Shown here piece by piece: positions 52,976-64,000 of a DNA stretch of 64,000 nt. The notes under the pieces were generated by a model. The model was not told where the DNA came from and made no database searches. It worked only from the letters and a program-made list of their open reading frames with translations. Origin of the DNA: Stenopsyche tienmushanensis (lineage: Eukaryota; Arthropoda; Insecta; Trichoptera; Stenopsychidae); NCBI GenBank assembly GCA_008973525.1, contig WACJ01000082.1, forward strand, positions 806,001 through 870,000, in the 5' to 3' direction. The first letter of the stretch is position 1. Every line of letters begins with the position of its first letter. Both the position numbers and the translations under genes were made by a program.

Positions 52976-54209
52976 CAGGGGTGGCCAACCCAAATGATCT
53001 TGCGGGCCACTTTGGCAATGCATCATAACTCCGCGGGCCGCATGTAAAATTATATATCCCCATGTTATATTTAGATATATTATAAACATTTTTTTGGAGT
53101 AAAATTGAAACATAATGAGTTATTATAACTGGATTTACTATTATTCTTAAATGTAAACTTAGATAATATCGACGTCAGAGCCGTAACGAGGGTATGAAGC
53201 GCCCGTGGCAAGAATCTAACTTGCGCCCCCCCCTCCCTCCAATTTAAAAAAGTTAGCCACGTATCGATTATAGAAAATGTCGCAAAAAGTCCTGAAAGAG
53301 GACGGAGTGGCCATAAGGTCTGTGTGTCCAACCGGTCCACTTTTCGGACCACTGACATGACGAATGAGCACTTCGCGATCAGATGCCATACTCGAACATG
53401 CCTACAAAGTGATTACGAACTCTCATTATAAAACGAAGTTGTGCGAAGAAGACTGATCAGATGCGTTTTTAAATTTTACAAACGGTCAAAAATATTTTTG
53501 TCTTTATTTTATTGCGAACTAATGCCGGTCGTCCCAATATTTGAGCGATAACGAAGAATAGGGATTAAATAACTTATTATAAAAACGGTTAGTCAACCAG
53601 AATTGGTTCATTGGTTCTGTGTTTTGCGTCCCAAGTCCAGTTGCGCCCGTGGCGGGCGCCTGCTTTGTCAACCCCTTGTTATGGGCCTGCTCAACGTACA
53701 TTGTAAAGAAATATATCACTAAAAATTAAAAATAAGAAATACATAAATATAAATAAAATTATTAAAAAATATTTTACTAGTACGATATTTGTTTCTCACT
53801 CACTTAGTTTTTGCAAATCGATCTCAGTTTGGGTATTTGAGTTTATTTTTGGGTGGTGGTCAACCAGTTCTATTTGGAGATATTCTGGGGTCGATTCGAA
53901 TTCAACATGAACAGGAGATGAATATATTTCAAAAAAGTTGTTGTGTTTGTCTACCTGTAAATTACTGAATTGGCTTTCAGCAGCTGTAAGTTTTATTGTT
54001 TCTTTTGCATATTTAATGTAATTGTTACATTTTGATTTCTTAAATTCTTTCAACAATGGAAAGTGCTGAGCGTAAACACTTTTCAATTGCGATTTATTTG
54101 GTCATTATAAAATAAATATATTTTCTAATAGTGTGATGAATCTCGCGGGCCAAAAAAATGTTCAAGGCGGGCCGTATGCGGCCCGAGGGCCGTGGGTTGG
54201 CCACCCCTG
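52976..54209 (-). mobile_element. hAT (Charlie-like) element with transposase remnant
   Basis: Ends are CAGGGGTGGCCAACC and GGTTGGCCACCCCTG, perfect inverted repeats typical of hAT elements. The flanks TATTAGAA / TATTAGAC form an 8-base target duplication with one mismatch. The minus-strand frame 54086-53796 encodes the C-terminal part of a GTF2IRD2/EPM2AIP1-like hAT transposase (FFEIYSSPVHVEFESTPEYL then QIELVD). A family A element (53176-53689) is inserted inside, and much of the transposase is missing. Confidence 0.85.
53176..53689. mobile_element. Non-autonomous hAT-type element (family A) nested in the hAT element
   Basis: Left end CAGAGCCGTAACGAGGG and right end CCCCTTGTTATGGGCCTG, inverted to each other. 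The 8-base flanks ATCGACGT and CTCAACGT agree at six positions. The inner part matches the 40818 and 47095 copies. Confidence 0.75.
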
Positions 54210-54374
54210 TATTAGACTATGCTTATGTTACTCGCGAAATCTTTAGCAATAAATGGACGAAGTTTTATCGCAATCCAATGAACGGTAAGGAAGCGCATTT
54301 CGAACGAATAAAGCCCAATTCATTTTTATATATTAGATCAACGTTTATTACAGCGTGTCAGTTTCAACACTCAT

Positions 54375-54615
54375 ATTATAAAAGTTTGGGTTAAAGCAAG
54401 TCCTGCCTGCTGTAGTTTGTCCACGCTATCGAAAGTTATGAAATAATTGTCAATAATAACCGTTTTTCCACTTTCTTTGTACTTGTCAGTTAATTCCAGT
54501 AGCACTTTTTCATCTAAGTTGACTGCTCTCTGGTCTCCTTCTTCTTTTCTAGTATATAGGATATCTTTACAAGGATATCCATTTCTTAAATCACAGACTC
54601 ACTATCTGGATTTTA
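54375..54615 (-). mobile_element. piggyBac-like transposase fragment
   Basis: The minus strand reads NGYPCKDILYTRKEEGDQRA and then VNLDEKVLLELTDKYKESGK and TVIIDNYFITFDSVDKLQQA. This is the region with the first catalytic Asp (TDNFFTS in active piggyBac). No start, end or terminal repeats remain. Confidence 0.75.
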
Positions 54616-54619
54616 CACA

Positions 54620-55164
54620 GACATTTGATGTAAAAGTATTTTCTGCAGCATAAGTAAAAGAAAAATAAAAACACTTTCATTAACTTTAAATTCTATAAAA
54701 CCCTTCATTGAATAAAGTCAGGGATATTTTGTAAGATCAATACATGGCTACTATTAATACACAGATCGTCTTATTGTCAGAGGTGTTAAATCCAGATTGT
54801 GGGAAAAGATCGAAAGCAGTGATATATCCGATCAATCATGATCGATCGATCTCACTTAATCTGATTTTTGTAGTAACAGATCGATCTCACTTCTTTACAA
54901 TCTTATCTTTATGTAATCGTATATGGCCAAGACAATGAAAAACCACTTATCCTAGAAATAATTTCAATGTCCGATAAAACATAAGGCGCTCGAAGTTAAA
55001 CAAGACTATTTAACAATAATTTCCTTGTTATATTTTAATAGTGTTTTGTGTACATCAACGATTATCTTGATCGCTGATAGTGTTTGAATAATCTAAACAT
55101 TTATATCTTATAAGATGGGAAACGATCGATATGGGAAAACAATGGATATATTAATGATCAATAC
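54620..55164. other. Intergenic DNA, nothing recognised
   Basis: A+T-rich; GATCGATC-rich short stretch near 54840-54890. No exon or shared repeat. Confidence 0.4.
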
Positions 55165-55560
55165 CAGGGCCATAACGAGGGCGTGGCAAAGCAGGCGCTC
55201 GCCATGGGCGCAACTGGACTTGGGGCGCAAAACACAATACCGACGCGATCAATCAAAATTGCATATTTGGACAACTTTATTTTGTAATGAGAGTTCGTAA
55301 TCATTCTGTAAACATGTTCAGGTATGGCGTCCGAACGCGAAGCGCTCATTCGTCATGTCAGCGGTCCGAAAAACGGACCGGTTGGACACACAGACTTTGT
55401 GGCCACTCCGTCTTATTTTAGGACTTTTTGCGACATGAGAAATGAGATCGCGAACGAGTCTAGACTTCCCCTTCGCCCATAAAAACTATATATTTATATA
55501 TCTTATTAATTTATGCTGCTATCTTAGTTTTATAGTTTTAAGCTACAAAATCTAGCTCAT
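55165..55560. mobile_element. Non-autonomous hAT-type element (family A), inverted copy, 3' end unclear
   Basis: Begins CAGGGCCATAACGAGGGCGT, the left terminus of the family read in the direction opposite to the 40818 copy. It follows it through the GTATGGCGTCCGAACGCGAA block to about 55560. The far terminus is lost. Confidence 0.7.
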
Positions 55561-55694
55561 TTCTCATATATAAAAATAACGATAAAAATTATATTCGTAT
55601 TTTGTTTGATCAATTTTTGCCTTACAAAATTTGTAGAATCACAAATTTTATGCACTCAAATGGTATGCATTGAGAAAAAAATGTTTCTCAATTA

Positions 55695-55935
55695 TCTTAT
55701 GTATAAAAATGAATATATGTTTGTTCGTATGCAATGCGCTGCCATACCGTTCATCAGATTGCAATAAAACTTCGCCCACTTATTGCTAAAGATTGCGCGA
55801 GTAACATAAGCATGGTCTAATATACAAAAATACAAATTTGTTTGTTCGTATTTTATGCGCTACCATACCGTTCATTCAATTGCGATAAAAATTTGCCAAC
55901 TTATTGTTTACACTTTTTTAAATAATATAAGTATA
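55695..55935 (+). mobile_element. Helitron-like repeat, A-B dimer
   Basis: Unit A starts TCTTATGTATAAAAATGAAT; at about 55808 it meets unit B (GCATGGTCTAATATACAAAA), the same junction as at 2857 and 57455. The 3' end is not defined. Confidence 0.6.
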
Positions 55936-57171
55936 GTACAATTAAGATATTTTCTATTATATATCCTTAAATTTCAATAAATGTATTCATTGTCGGAAAG
56001 AAAATAAATTTCATAATTCCGAAGTCCTATTGGCTCAATTTTCAGTTTGGGTAGTATAAATTTATATATTTAAAAAAATAGATGAAGTGATGATGAATAC
56101 TCATAGTAGTTTCAATGGCAACCACGAAATATTGAGGTGAGTCCAAACAAAAGGAGGTAATTATAAAATGTTGCGCCATTTCTAAAAATAATGTCATACA
56201 ATTTTGATGTTGCATGAATACAAAGCTTAAGAAGTCATTAAGGTGTATTTGCTGACGAAAAATGCTTGTGAAATAGGAGACGAATAATTAAACTCTTTGC
56301 CAACCAAATGATATATGATCCTATATTCTAACTTGTTTGTTTCTGACATAATTTGCATACGTAAAATAATACTGAAATAAAATGGTTCGACTTTTGCATT
56401 GAAATGGCGGTTGTTAGAGGAAGTGGTTTGATTCACTTTTGGAGATATTTTAAAGCGAAGCAACAACAAGGTCAAAGTTTCATAAAAGTCCCATAATAAT
56501 AATAATCAATTTGGAAAGTTTCCCACATTAATTTTTAATGTTTGGTGTATGAAACAGATATTTCCATCCGATTGCGTTGAAGACGTTACAATTTGTCATG
56601 TCGAAACTTTACTGCCAGCGGATAGGTGAACCCGAACTTTTCCAACGATAACGTCTGAAGGGGACGAAGAAAAGATGGTAGCTACCTTCTTGGATAACAA
56701 AACTTTAAATGCAGTCATCGCAAAAAGTGGCATTCTGTCGAATAGAGTTCGCGAATTGTGCTTTTTACTTATGATTTCTGTACGGTCGGCAATCTGCCGA
56801 CTACCCTTCTGTTGAATTAGGACAGCTGTAGGGGGAGAAAGTTTTCCGCTGAAACACGTAGTAAAAATTTGAATCGGCAGGAGGCTTCTTTGAATGTTTC
56901 ACAAGACGTACAGTGCGTTCCAAAACGATTCAGACGGATTCAATCGCTCATTTAAAATAATTTACATATGCCATATTGATATTTAAACGAATTTAATCAC
57001 TTTTGTATTTCAAATTCAACGAGCTTAGGTTGTGCCATATGAAACTGCCAATTAATCGAATTGATAACGAATTTTAAAGGCAAAAATATGAAATATGTAT
57101 TAAGTATAACCACAATAATACTCTATTTTAAGGTTTAATCATACATAAACCAAAAAATAATTTTAGTTACG
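55936..57171. other. Intergenic DNA, nothing recognised
   Basis: About 1.2 kb without supported exon or shared repeat. Confidence 0.45.
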
Positions 57172-57268
57172 AGGGGATCTATGAACGAGTAGCGAAATTA
57201 TAATTATTTTAAAATTATGTTTCAATTATTTTTGCAAGTCCAATCACAGATAGGTGGTTCTGTACGAC
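57172..57268. repeat. Interspersed repeat family E, copy 1
   Basis: Shares GGATCTATGAA, GAGTAGCGAAATTATAATTA and AATCACAGATAGGTGG-like blocks with 61392-61500. Short and non-coding. Confidence 0.55.
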
Positions 57269-57335
57269 TTAAATCGCTTGAGTATTAATTTATCGAGAAA
57301 ATCAGGTTAAAACTGGATCAATATAATACATAAAT

Positions 57336-57638
57336 TCATACATAAAAATTAATATCTGTTTGTTCGTATGAAATGCGCTGCCATACCGTTCATAAAATTG
57401 CAGTAAAACTTCACCTATTTATTGCTAAAGATTGCGCGAGTAACATACGCATAGTCTAATATATAAAAACCAATGTTTGTTTGTTCGTATTTAATGCGCT
57501 GCCATATCGTTCATCCGATTGCGATTAAACTTTGTCAACTTATTGTTTACACATGCAAAAATAACATAAGCATAGTAAAAATATTTTTTATGTACGCAAT
57601 TTGTTATGCGAGACGTGGCATGTCGCGATAATCACTAG
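57336..57638 (+). mobile_element. Helitron-like repeat, A-B dimer with CTAG end
   Basis: Unit A 57336-57454 and unit B 57455-57638. Unit B starts TCTAATATATAAAA and ends GATAATCACTAG before T, the same 3' end as the solo unit at 8110-8283. Confidence 0.7.
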
Positions 57639-57749
57639 TTATAAATATTAATACTTTACCGTCATGAAGGCGATGCTCCATGCACATCGTCGATTTATGG
57701 ATATGGATGGATGAGGATGGGACGGGTGTTGAACAAAAATATTCTCTTC

Positions 57750-57845
57750 CCTAGATAACTCTTTATTCAACACGAGTGAGAGAGATCTGGCTGCGGGAAG
57801 GACGTCCTCCCACCGTATTTCCAGTCAAGGCCAACCGGCAATGGT
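57750..57845. repeat. Interspersed repeat family D, copy 1
   Basis: CTTTATTCAACACGAG, GAGAGA, GGCTGCGGGAAGGACGTCCT and CAAGGCCAACCGGC follow in the same order as at 60050-60165. Class unknown. Confidence 0.6.
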
Positions 57846-60035
57846 GCACGCGCAAGATGCAATGTCCTCGCAAATAACATATTGCACATAAAGAGATATG
57901 GAAGATGTCGCTGTTAATCTGGCGAATTAAATCTGTTTTTAGTCTCCCTTCTCTCCCATTTTCTCCTCTTACAGTCTGGATAAACTCTATCGACATTTGT
58001 TCTAATGAATCACAGTTGATTAATATGGTCTTATTTAAATGAGGCAATATATTGATCTTGTATTTAAATACTTAAAATAATGGTATTCAAGTCTAAGAAT
58101 GAAAGAATATAAGCAAATTATTTTTAATTAATTAAAATTAATGATATGGTCTTTTGAATGCTCTTTCGATACGCAAACAAAAGTTTTGCCTCAAACGATA
58201 AAAACTGTCTTTTCGCGTGAAAATAAATTTGTAAAAGCAAGCAGGAGCTCCGGAATAAAAAAAGGGACGCAGTTGAAAACAGCGAGGTGAAAGTCGCCTC
58301 CAGGAGAATAAGGAAGGAACCTGATTGTTCTCTTCGCCACTCCTTTCTGTGTGTCACTATTTTTGTAATGCGATTTGCTCGCTATTTTACGGTAGTTTTT
58401 GAAGATGAAAAATAAAATTGCAGTTTGCATGGCAAGATTGCACCCGGACCGAGCGCTTTTATGCATAACTAGTTTCATATTGTTCCCCGTGTACTTGAAT
58501 TCATTTCGACTTTCTTCATTTGCTAAGAAAATCCAGATTGAATCGCCAAATGGAGCTGAACTTTCCACCTATCCCTCCCATTAGAGATAGCGCGAAAAAG
58601 TTGGCGATCGCTGATAAAAAAATAAAGTTTGATGATTATAAAAAAATATCTCAACTTATGCTAACTGATTGATTAATAAATATTTTAAGATAATCAATTT
58701 CGATTGATTATTGTTAGCAGAGACATCTATGGTTAAATATACTTAAAATAATTATTAATACTAAACAAGTACTGCCATCTATTATCGATATTATTTAATA
58801 TTTTATTTTATGAATATTATAACTGAATAAAAAATATTAATAATTTATAGTGCGAATTAATTTTTTTATTGTCATTAATTAAATTATAATATTATAAATT
58901 TATTATTGAAAACATAATATTTATTTTAGAGATGAAAATGTCAAAATTATCACTTAATCCGTGTCCGCAAATGCGTTAATCGTTTATATTTAATATATTA
59001 TATACAGATGTCACTAATATTATATTTAATTAAAAAAATAATAATTATAAAAAATAATTTTGTTTTGATAATTTAAAAAAAATGTGTTTCTTGAACCGTA
59101 TCTCGATACAAACTTTTTATGAACGAATGGGTCTCAAATGTATGTTTTTGTTCATCTAAATGCATTATAATCGCATTTGTGTCTTATATCTGACGCTCAT
59201 CTGTCTATCATCTGTCTCCATGGTCATTTTATGTTTATCAAAGTTTGTTCAATTTATTTAAGGGTTTCATTGATTACGATAAAATTATCGTACGAGTCTC
59301 TGTACGTATGTCAACTTTAAGCAGAAAATAATGGCTAATTTCGGTGGGAATAGAATTTAAAAAGCGTTTGTGTTGAATTGCCTGGGTAAGAATATATTTA
59401 ACAAATGTGTCAGCACAAGTGTAGTTGGTGGTTGGGTTGGCTTTGCGCCAGTTCCATCATTACCTTCCGGTTTCCGACATGACGTGTGTGCAATCACTTT
59501 TTGCATTATGCTTAAATCATAATTCATGAAAATTTCACTTTTATTGCACAATTTTTTTGCAGCAATGCAAAATGCAGATTTTTGTCACGAGAGGAATTCG
59601 TACAGATTGTATTACGTTGGCATTCGGATGCAATTTTGTTTACAACAAAATAGAATAATGCCCCGCATGAAGATTTTATTTAAATGTTTCTCGAGTGCAT
59701 GCAGTCGAGTTGTTTCTCGACTGCCATATTTTTGCCTGGTTCTGTAAGCAATGGTTCTCGTCGTGTCATTTCCTTATCGCCCTGCCAAAATATGTTTCAA
59801 GTCGGTTAAATTTGTACCTGAAATATTTGTATGGAAGAAGCAATACAAATAAAAGATACTTATCTCACATATGAAATAAACAGGTTGAAAATACTTGTGT
59901 GGTTTACAGTCGAACGGCAACAATGAATGCTCCCTGGATATATTTTCAAATTAAACATCACGAATTTATTTAAGACGAGAAGCTTTCAATGCGTTGGATG
60001 CCAATGATCGATACTTGGATATGGAACTGATACTT
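57846..60035. other. Intergenic DNA, nothing recognised
   Basis: 58660-59080 is among the most A+T-rich parts of the window. The 125-codon minus frame 58191-58568 has no recognisable motif. An exact 9-bp inverted repeat (59701-59724) is noted under findings. Confidence 0.45.
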
Positions 60036-60185
60036 GGATACGGAAATAAGTAACTTTTTATTCAACACGAGAGAGAGAAGGATTTGGCTGCGGAAAGGAC
60101 GTCCTTCCGCAGCCAAGGCCAACCGCTGACTCTTCTCGACTCCCGCCTCCTGCGCGTCACCACCCAACCGGCAACGTGCAAAAAG
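60036..60185. repeat. Interspersed repeat family D, copy 2, with strong hairpin
   Basis: Matches 57750-57845. The core 60086-60114 is an almost perfect palindrome: GGCTGCGGAAAGGAC against its complement GTCCTTCCGCAGCC, with one unpaired A. Confidence 0.65.
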
Positions 60186-60819
60186 CGATCGGTCGGTAAT
60201 TGCAGTCCGTGTAATGTCTTCGCAACGGTGCAGAACATTGGTTTGCTCATCAAATGCAGCTGGGGTAGCCCAGCTAGCATGAGTTGGGTGCGCAGGTCAC
60301 CCTGTGCTGTGTACCTACAAATAGGTGTGTGGAACAGCCGTTTACAGTAGTTTGTGGAGATTGCGTTTAAGGCTCACCACTATCTTCAACAGCCTAGGCA
60401 AACAGGTGAGAACGGTTTAAGGCTGTTTGAACGGCGACTCGTCTCTATGGCTAGGTATTAAGAATGATCGAACCGATACGAGTACCACGAAGAAGGAGTA
60501 GCTCTTGCAGTTCGTTATCTGCTGCAGCCTCAGAAGTTGGACTAGTATTTTCTTGAAGTTTAGCTTAACCTTTGTCCTTCCTCCTCCACCGCACCTTCGG
60601 GTGCACATGATCTGAAGCTGGTCTTTCCCGCGGACTCATTTGGAGGGCGTAGAGCAAAAGGGTTGGGTACCTGGACGCTCCGCGCGTAGCGTTTCTCGTG
60701 GGGCTAAAGGATCAGTGGAAGACACTTTTTGTGTGGTTAGTCCGGGGTGACTCAGAACATATCATACAGCAGCGCAGGAAATGGGTCGTTGTCTGATGTC
60801 TGTGGTCTAGACTCTAGAC
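60186..60819. other. G+C-richer stretch, origin unclear
   Basis: Composition differs from its surroundings, as retroelement sequence does elsewhere in the window, but none of the frames shows a recognisable motif. Confidence 0.35.
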
Positions 60820-60924
60820 CAAGAGTGGCCAACCTTTTTTGACTTGGGAGCTATTTTTCAGCTGCCCCTCGTAGTATCTATAGCTCGTATAGCTCGGCGA
60901 GAAGGACTCCACAGGGGGTGAATC

Positions 60925-61256
60925 GTGAGACAGAGATGGGTGTCTTGCGTCTCATCGTACACTCGTGCATCGATGGCAAAGTCGTGCCGTAAAGCTACCT
61001 CGATACGTCAGATAAGCTATTAAGCTCTTTAAACAAAGATAAGATGAAATTCGTTCGTGTTGTCTTGAAAGCAGGCGTTTGTTTTGATAATTAAGATACT
61101 CGCATCATTCTTATCGTTGACCAATTTTGTTATTCCGCCTTGATTGTTCTGGAGTGATGTCATTAGCCGAGTATCATCGCTTCTTTGCAAAATCTACTCC
61201 TTTAGAAGTAAACCGGAAGGCTTGCACTGTAACCCTGTCCTTATATTTTCGCAACA
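60925..61256. repeat. Interspersed repeat family B, copy 3
   Basis: Contains both the GACAGAGATGGGTGTCTTGC block (shared with 5690) and the GATAATTAAGATACTCGCAT block. It is preceded at about 60825 by AGAGTGGCCAACCTTTTTTG, which looks like a hAT end of the type seen at 52976. Confidence 0.7.
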
Positions 61257-61391
61257 TAAACACGCAACAAATGTTAAAACAACAACAAATGGAAAAAAGC
61301 ATTGTATAAAACTATTTCCATAGGGGAAAACATCATATACAATGATTTTTCATTGCAACAATAAGATAATTTAAACATGGATTATATTATA

Positions 61392-61500
61392 GATCGGAGA
61401 GGATCTATGAATGAATAGCGAAATTATCATTAATTTAAAATTATATTTAATGATTGTAGCCAATCGAATCACTCATAGATGGCTCTGCTCGATTCGGGGA
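61392..61500. repeat. Interspersed repeat family E, copy 2
   Basis: Homologous to 57172-57268; blocks GGATCTATGAATGAATAGCG and AATCACTCATAGATGGCTCT. Confidence 0.55.
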
Positions 61501-63102
61501 TTAGAAAATCATTTCAGAATTTACTTTTTTAAATCCAGGAAATAAAGCCAAATTTGGATCGACACGATCGATCTAACTAGATTGGCTTTTCACTATGCAT
61601 TTTATTGGTCGTTACGTTAATTTTTCCGCCTTAAAGTTGCATTTGAAACCGAATTTTTATGATAAGAATCCAAAATCTAACCCACTTTATAAGTACATGA
61701 TCTAAATAGATACAAGATATGTAAATTGGCAATCATCAAAGCGTTTAATGTTGGATCAATTATATTGTAGTGAGCGTTATAGGGCGTGGCAGTTAATGTT
61801 ATATAGATGATATCAACGTGTCTTTTATTGATGATAGGTTGCCTGGGTTTCTTGTGGTTAATATTTCAATATAACCACTCAAAATTAAGATGTATATAAA
61901 CATAAATTCTGCTATAAAAGTGTCTTTCGACAATGTATTACAGACCTATGCAAAGAATCGCGATAGATAGCATAATGAATCAAACATTATGTTAATTAAA
62001 ATTTGAGCGAATCGAAATAAGTTCTTAGAAAATTAAGCGAGAGAAAATTTCAACAATCTGATAATAAGTTGACTGTATTAAAAAGAAGGTAGTCTGTCTC
62101 CGTATGTTCTCGGAGCGTTCCGGTCCAAGTTTCTTCTTTTCTCTCTGCTTCATTCGGACAGAGAAAAGTTGTTTAATTTTTGGGACAAACGCTATGCTGG
62201 TATCTCCTTGCTGGCACAGCTGGCGTACTGATACTTCATTATTAAAGAGAACTTCTCCAATTCGCGAAATAAATCAATTAATTTCAGCACTTATCAAGTC
62301 CTCGGATGGACACTTAATAAAAACTAATTTCTGGCATTCGAATATTTTTCATATATTTTAATATGCAAGCTCGTTGTTGTTCGGCAAGCACTCAAAGGCA
62401 CGCGGAGTAGATTCGGTTTTCCCGTTTTTTTTTTGGTAAATATATTTCATAAAAGGAAATGTGAGGTTTTTATCATGAAGGAAAATGGTCGACTGGAGGA
62501 AAATTACAAAATGGCTTGACATTTGCAGATTTCAAAGTTCTGACATTTAAATGTGCTCAAGATTGATAGCTGGCGTATATGTTATATAAAACGTTTTGTG
62601 GCGAAAGTATGTGCCATGTGACAAAATGCTAACAAATTGAATCCCAACGTATACCAAGCCATATTGCTAAAATATTAAGGGTATTTTTTTGGTATATATG
62701 TAATACTTTTAATATGTCAAATTATAATTTTTACGGTACTTAAATAGAGTTTTTCATCGTAATTTTGCCATATTGTCCATTCTATTTGAATACTATTCTC
62801 AGATTTTAAGGCTTTCAGCAGTGCAATACGAAGATTTACACTGGGATAATATGGACGACGTATTAATCTTATTAATTGCAGTTCAGTTTATTTTTTCATA
62901 AAAAATGTCATTCGTTTTATTAACATTCAATAGAGTTCCAATCTGATATAATCTGATTTCCTGTTTGAAATTCATACAAAATTACGGGTTGAAGATCATA
63001 CAAAATTACAAATAGGAAGAAGATAGTTTATACAAGTATGTACTTTATTTTTTTAAATAACCACATATATATTTATGAAATTTATTGAAAAAAAAACTTT
63101 AA
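61501..63102. other. Intergenic DNA, nothing recognised
   Basis: About 1.6 kb without supported exon or shared repeat; the 85-codon frame 62104-62361 has no recognisable motif. Confidence 0.45.
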
Positions 63103-63363
63103 TCTAATATATAAAAAATCAATGTTTGTTTGTCCGTATTTAATGCGTTTCCATACCGTTCGTCCGATTGCAATAAAATTTTGTCAACTTATTGTTTACA
63201 CTTGCGGAAATAACATAGGTATAGTAAAATATTGTATAAATGCACCATGTTGGCGCATATTGGTCTGGTGAAATGAAATTTGGGCTGCGGGTACGGGGAG
63301 AAAAAGGATGCGCGCGCAATACGGCAATACGGCTCGCGCTACACGCGACCTGAAGCAATAAAT
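63103..63363 (+). mobile_element. Helitron-like repeat, unit B with long 3' part
   Basis: Starts TCTAATATATAAAAAATCAA after A and continues past unit B into TGGTCTGGTGAAATGAAATT and the ACCTGAAGCAATAAA block, as at 2857-3105. The CTAG end is not seen; the right limit is where similarity stops. Confidence 0.65.
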
Positions 63364-64000
63364 CACGTACTGCGTTTCTTTTCAAATAATATTTGTATTC
63401 GCTAGTAACATATAATATACCATTTGGCGGTAAAAATAATATTTCAACATTAGAATGCTTTGTGTCATTATTTAAATCTTGACTGATTGACGCCGAAAGC
63501 GTATGCTCGTGTTTATGCCATAAAAAAGATTCATTCGGACCGTCCGCATATTACTATACTTTTGAGATCATTATTAGTACACTCAAACCCCTTTTTGTGT
63601 GACTTTTTTTGTGCGATTTCGAAGTTATGCGGTTTTTTTATTTCTTTTTTTTTTAATTTCATAAAGAGTATGCATCGAGGTATTTTGCTTAAAATAGGAA
63701 ATAAATCATCAACACTAACAGAAATTCGGGAAAAAAATATATAATTTGGGACTGTGTAAATCATATCTCAAGTTTTAATGAATTAATTTACTTCAAACTG
63801 GGTACGAATCTTTTCTATATAACCCTCTATTACACCTACCAGACTTATGTCAAAATTTATTTTTTAACTATTTAAAAAAATTAAAACCTTGACAAATAAG
63901 ACCAAAAAAGATACAAAATAGTACTAAAAATGTTATTTTTTAATTGTCTTCTAGTTTTCTTGTTTTTTTTTAATTCACTTTTTTTATGCGATTTTGGATA
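63364..64000. other. Window end, nothing recognised
   Basis: Poly-T-rich, A+T-rich DNA. Two overlapping short frames (63487-63744 plus and 63531-63764 minus) have no recognisable motif. Confidence 0.4.

Larger units (their letters stand above)
52797..54341 (-). mobile_element. Helitron-like dimer split by a hAT element
   Basis: Minus-strand unit B lies at about 52877-52974 (with further Helitron-like sequence from 52797) and unit A at about 54218-54341. Together they form the A-B dimer seen at 55695 and 57336. The hAT element 52976-54209 is inserted exactly at the A-B junction (TCTAATATATAAA). Confidence 0.7.

Noticed and set aside
58191..58568. 125-codon minus-strand frame as a gene
   Set aside because: No motif, no splice partners, no start context of note; long frames of this size occur by chance here.

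Overview
The window is A+T-rich nuclear DNA of an arthropod, most probably an insect. The genes are split by GT-AG introns, the proteins read like insect orthologues, and the intron and intergenic space is full of decayed mariner, pogo, hAT, piggyBac, Helitron-like, Jockey-clade and R1-clade elements. I could not assign an order. Nothing is bacterial, and I saw no CRISPR, rRNA or tRNA gene.

Layout. 1096-5617 (+): GTPBP1-type translational GTPase, 13 exons. 6547-6804 and 6826-10462 (-): an NCBP2AS2-like micro-protein 21 bases downstream of the stop codon of Mediator subunit MED9, inside MED9's last exon. 11631-15362 (-): MGRN1/Mahogunin RING E3 ligase, 13 exons. 16208-17490 (+): ribosomal protein L10. 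21444-26531 (-): DNA polymerase eta, with one apparent extra base in the last exon. 27301-36343 (+): Rogdi, 7 exons. 42100-44588 (+): a 3-beta-hydroxysteroid dehydrogenase-like enzyme, 6 exons. For each multi-exon gene I joined the exons by hand at consensus splice sites and checked that the phases add up; only polymerase eta fails, by one base. From 44.6 kb to the end I find no gene, only repeats and unassigned A+T-rich DNA.

Gene arrangement. MGRN1/RpL10 and POLH/Rogdi are head-to-head pairs with gaps of about 0.85 and 0.77 kb, so shared promoter regions are plausible. GTPBP1/NCBP2AS2-like and RpL10/POLH converge. The genes serve unrelated housekeeping tasks (translation, ubiquitination, transcription, damage-tolerant replication, proton-pump/synaptic function, steroid or sterol metabolism); they do not form a pathway.

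Repeats. Several families recur and can be defined by their ends: a Helitron-like family, often as a fixed two-unit dimer; a non-autonomous hAT-type family, one copy with a perfect 8-bp target duplication; a small TIR family that includes an almost perfect hairpin in an MGRN1 intron; a TTAA-flanked element; a pogo-like MITE; and families of unknown class (called B, C, D, E and F here). The points most worth following up are the MED9/NCBP2AS2-like two-ORF exon, the polymerase eta frameshift, family C with its conserved open frame, and the triple nest at 52.8-54.3 kb.
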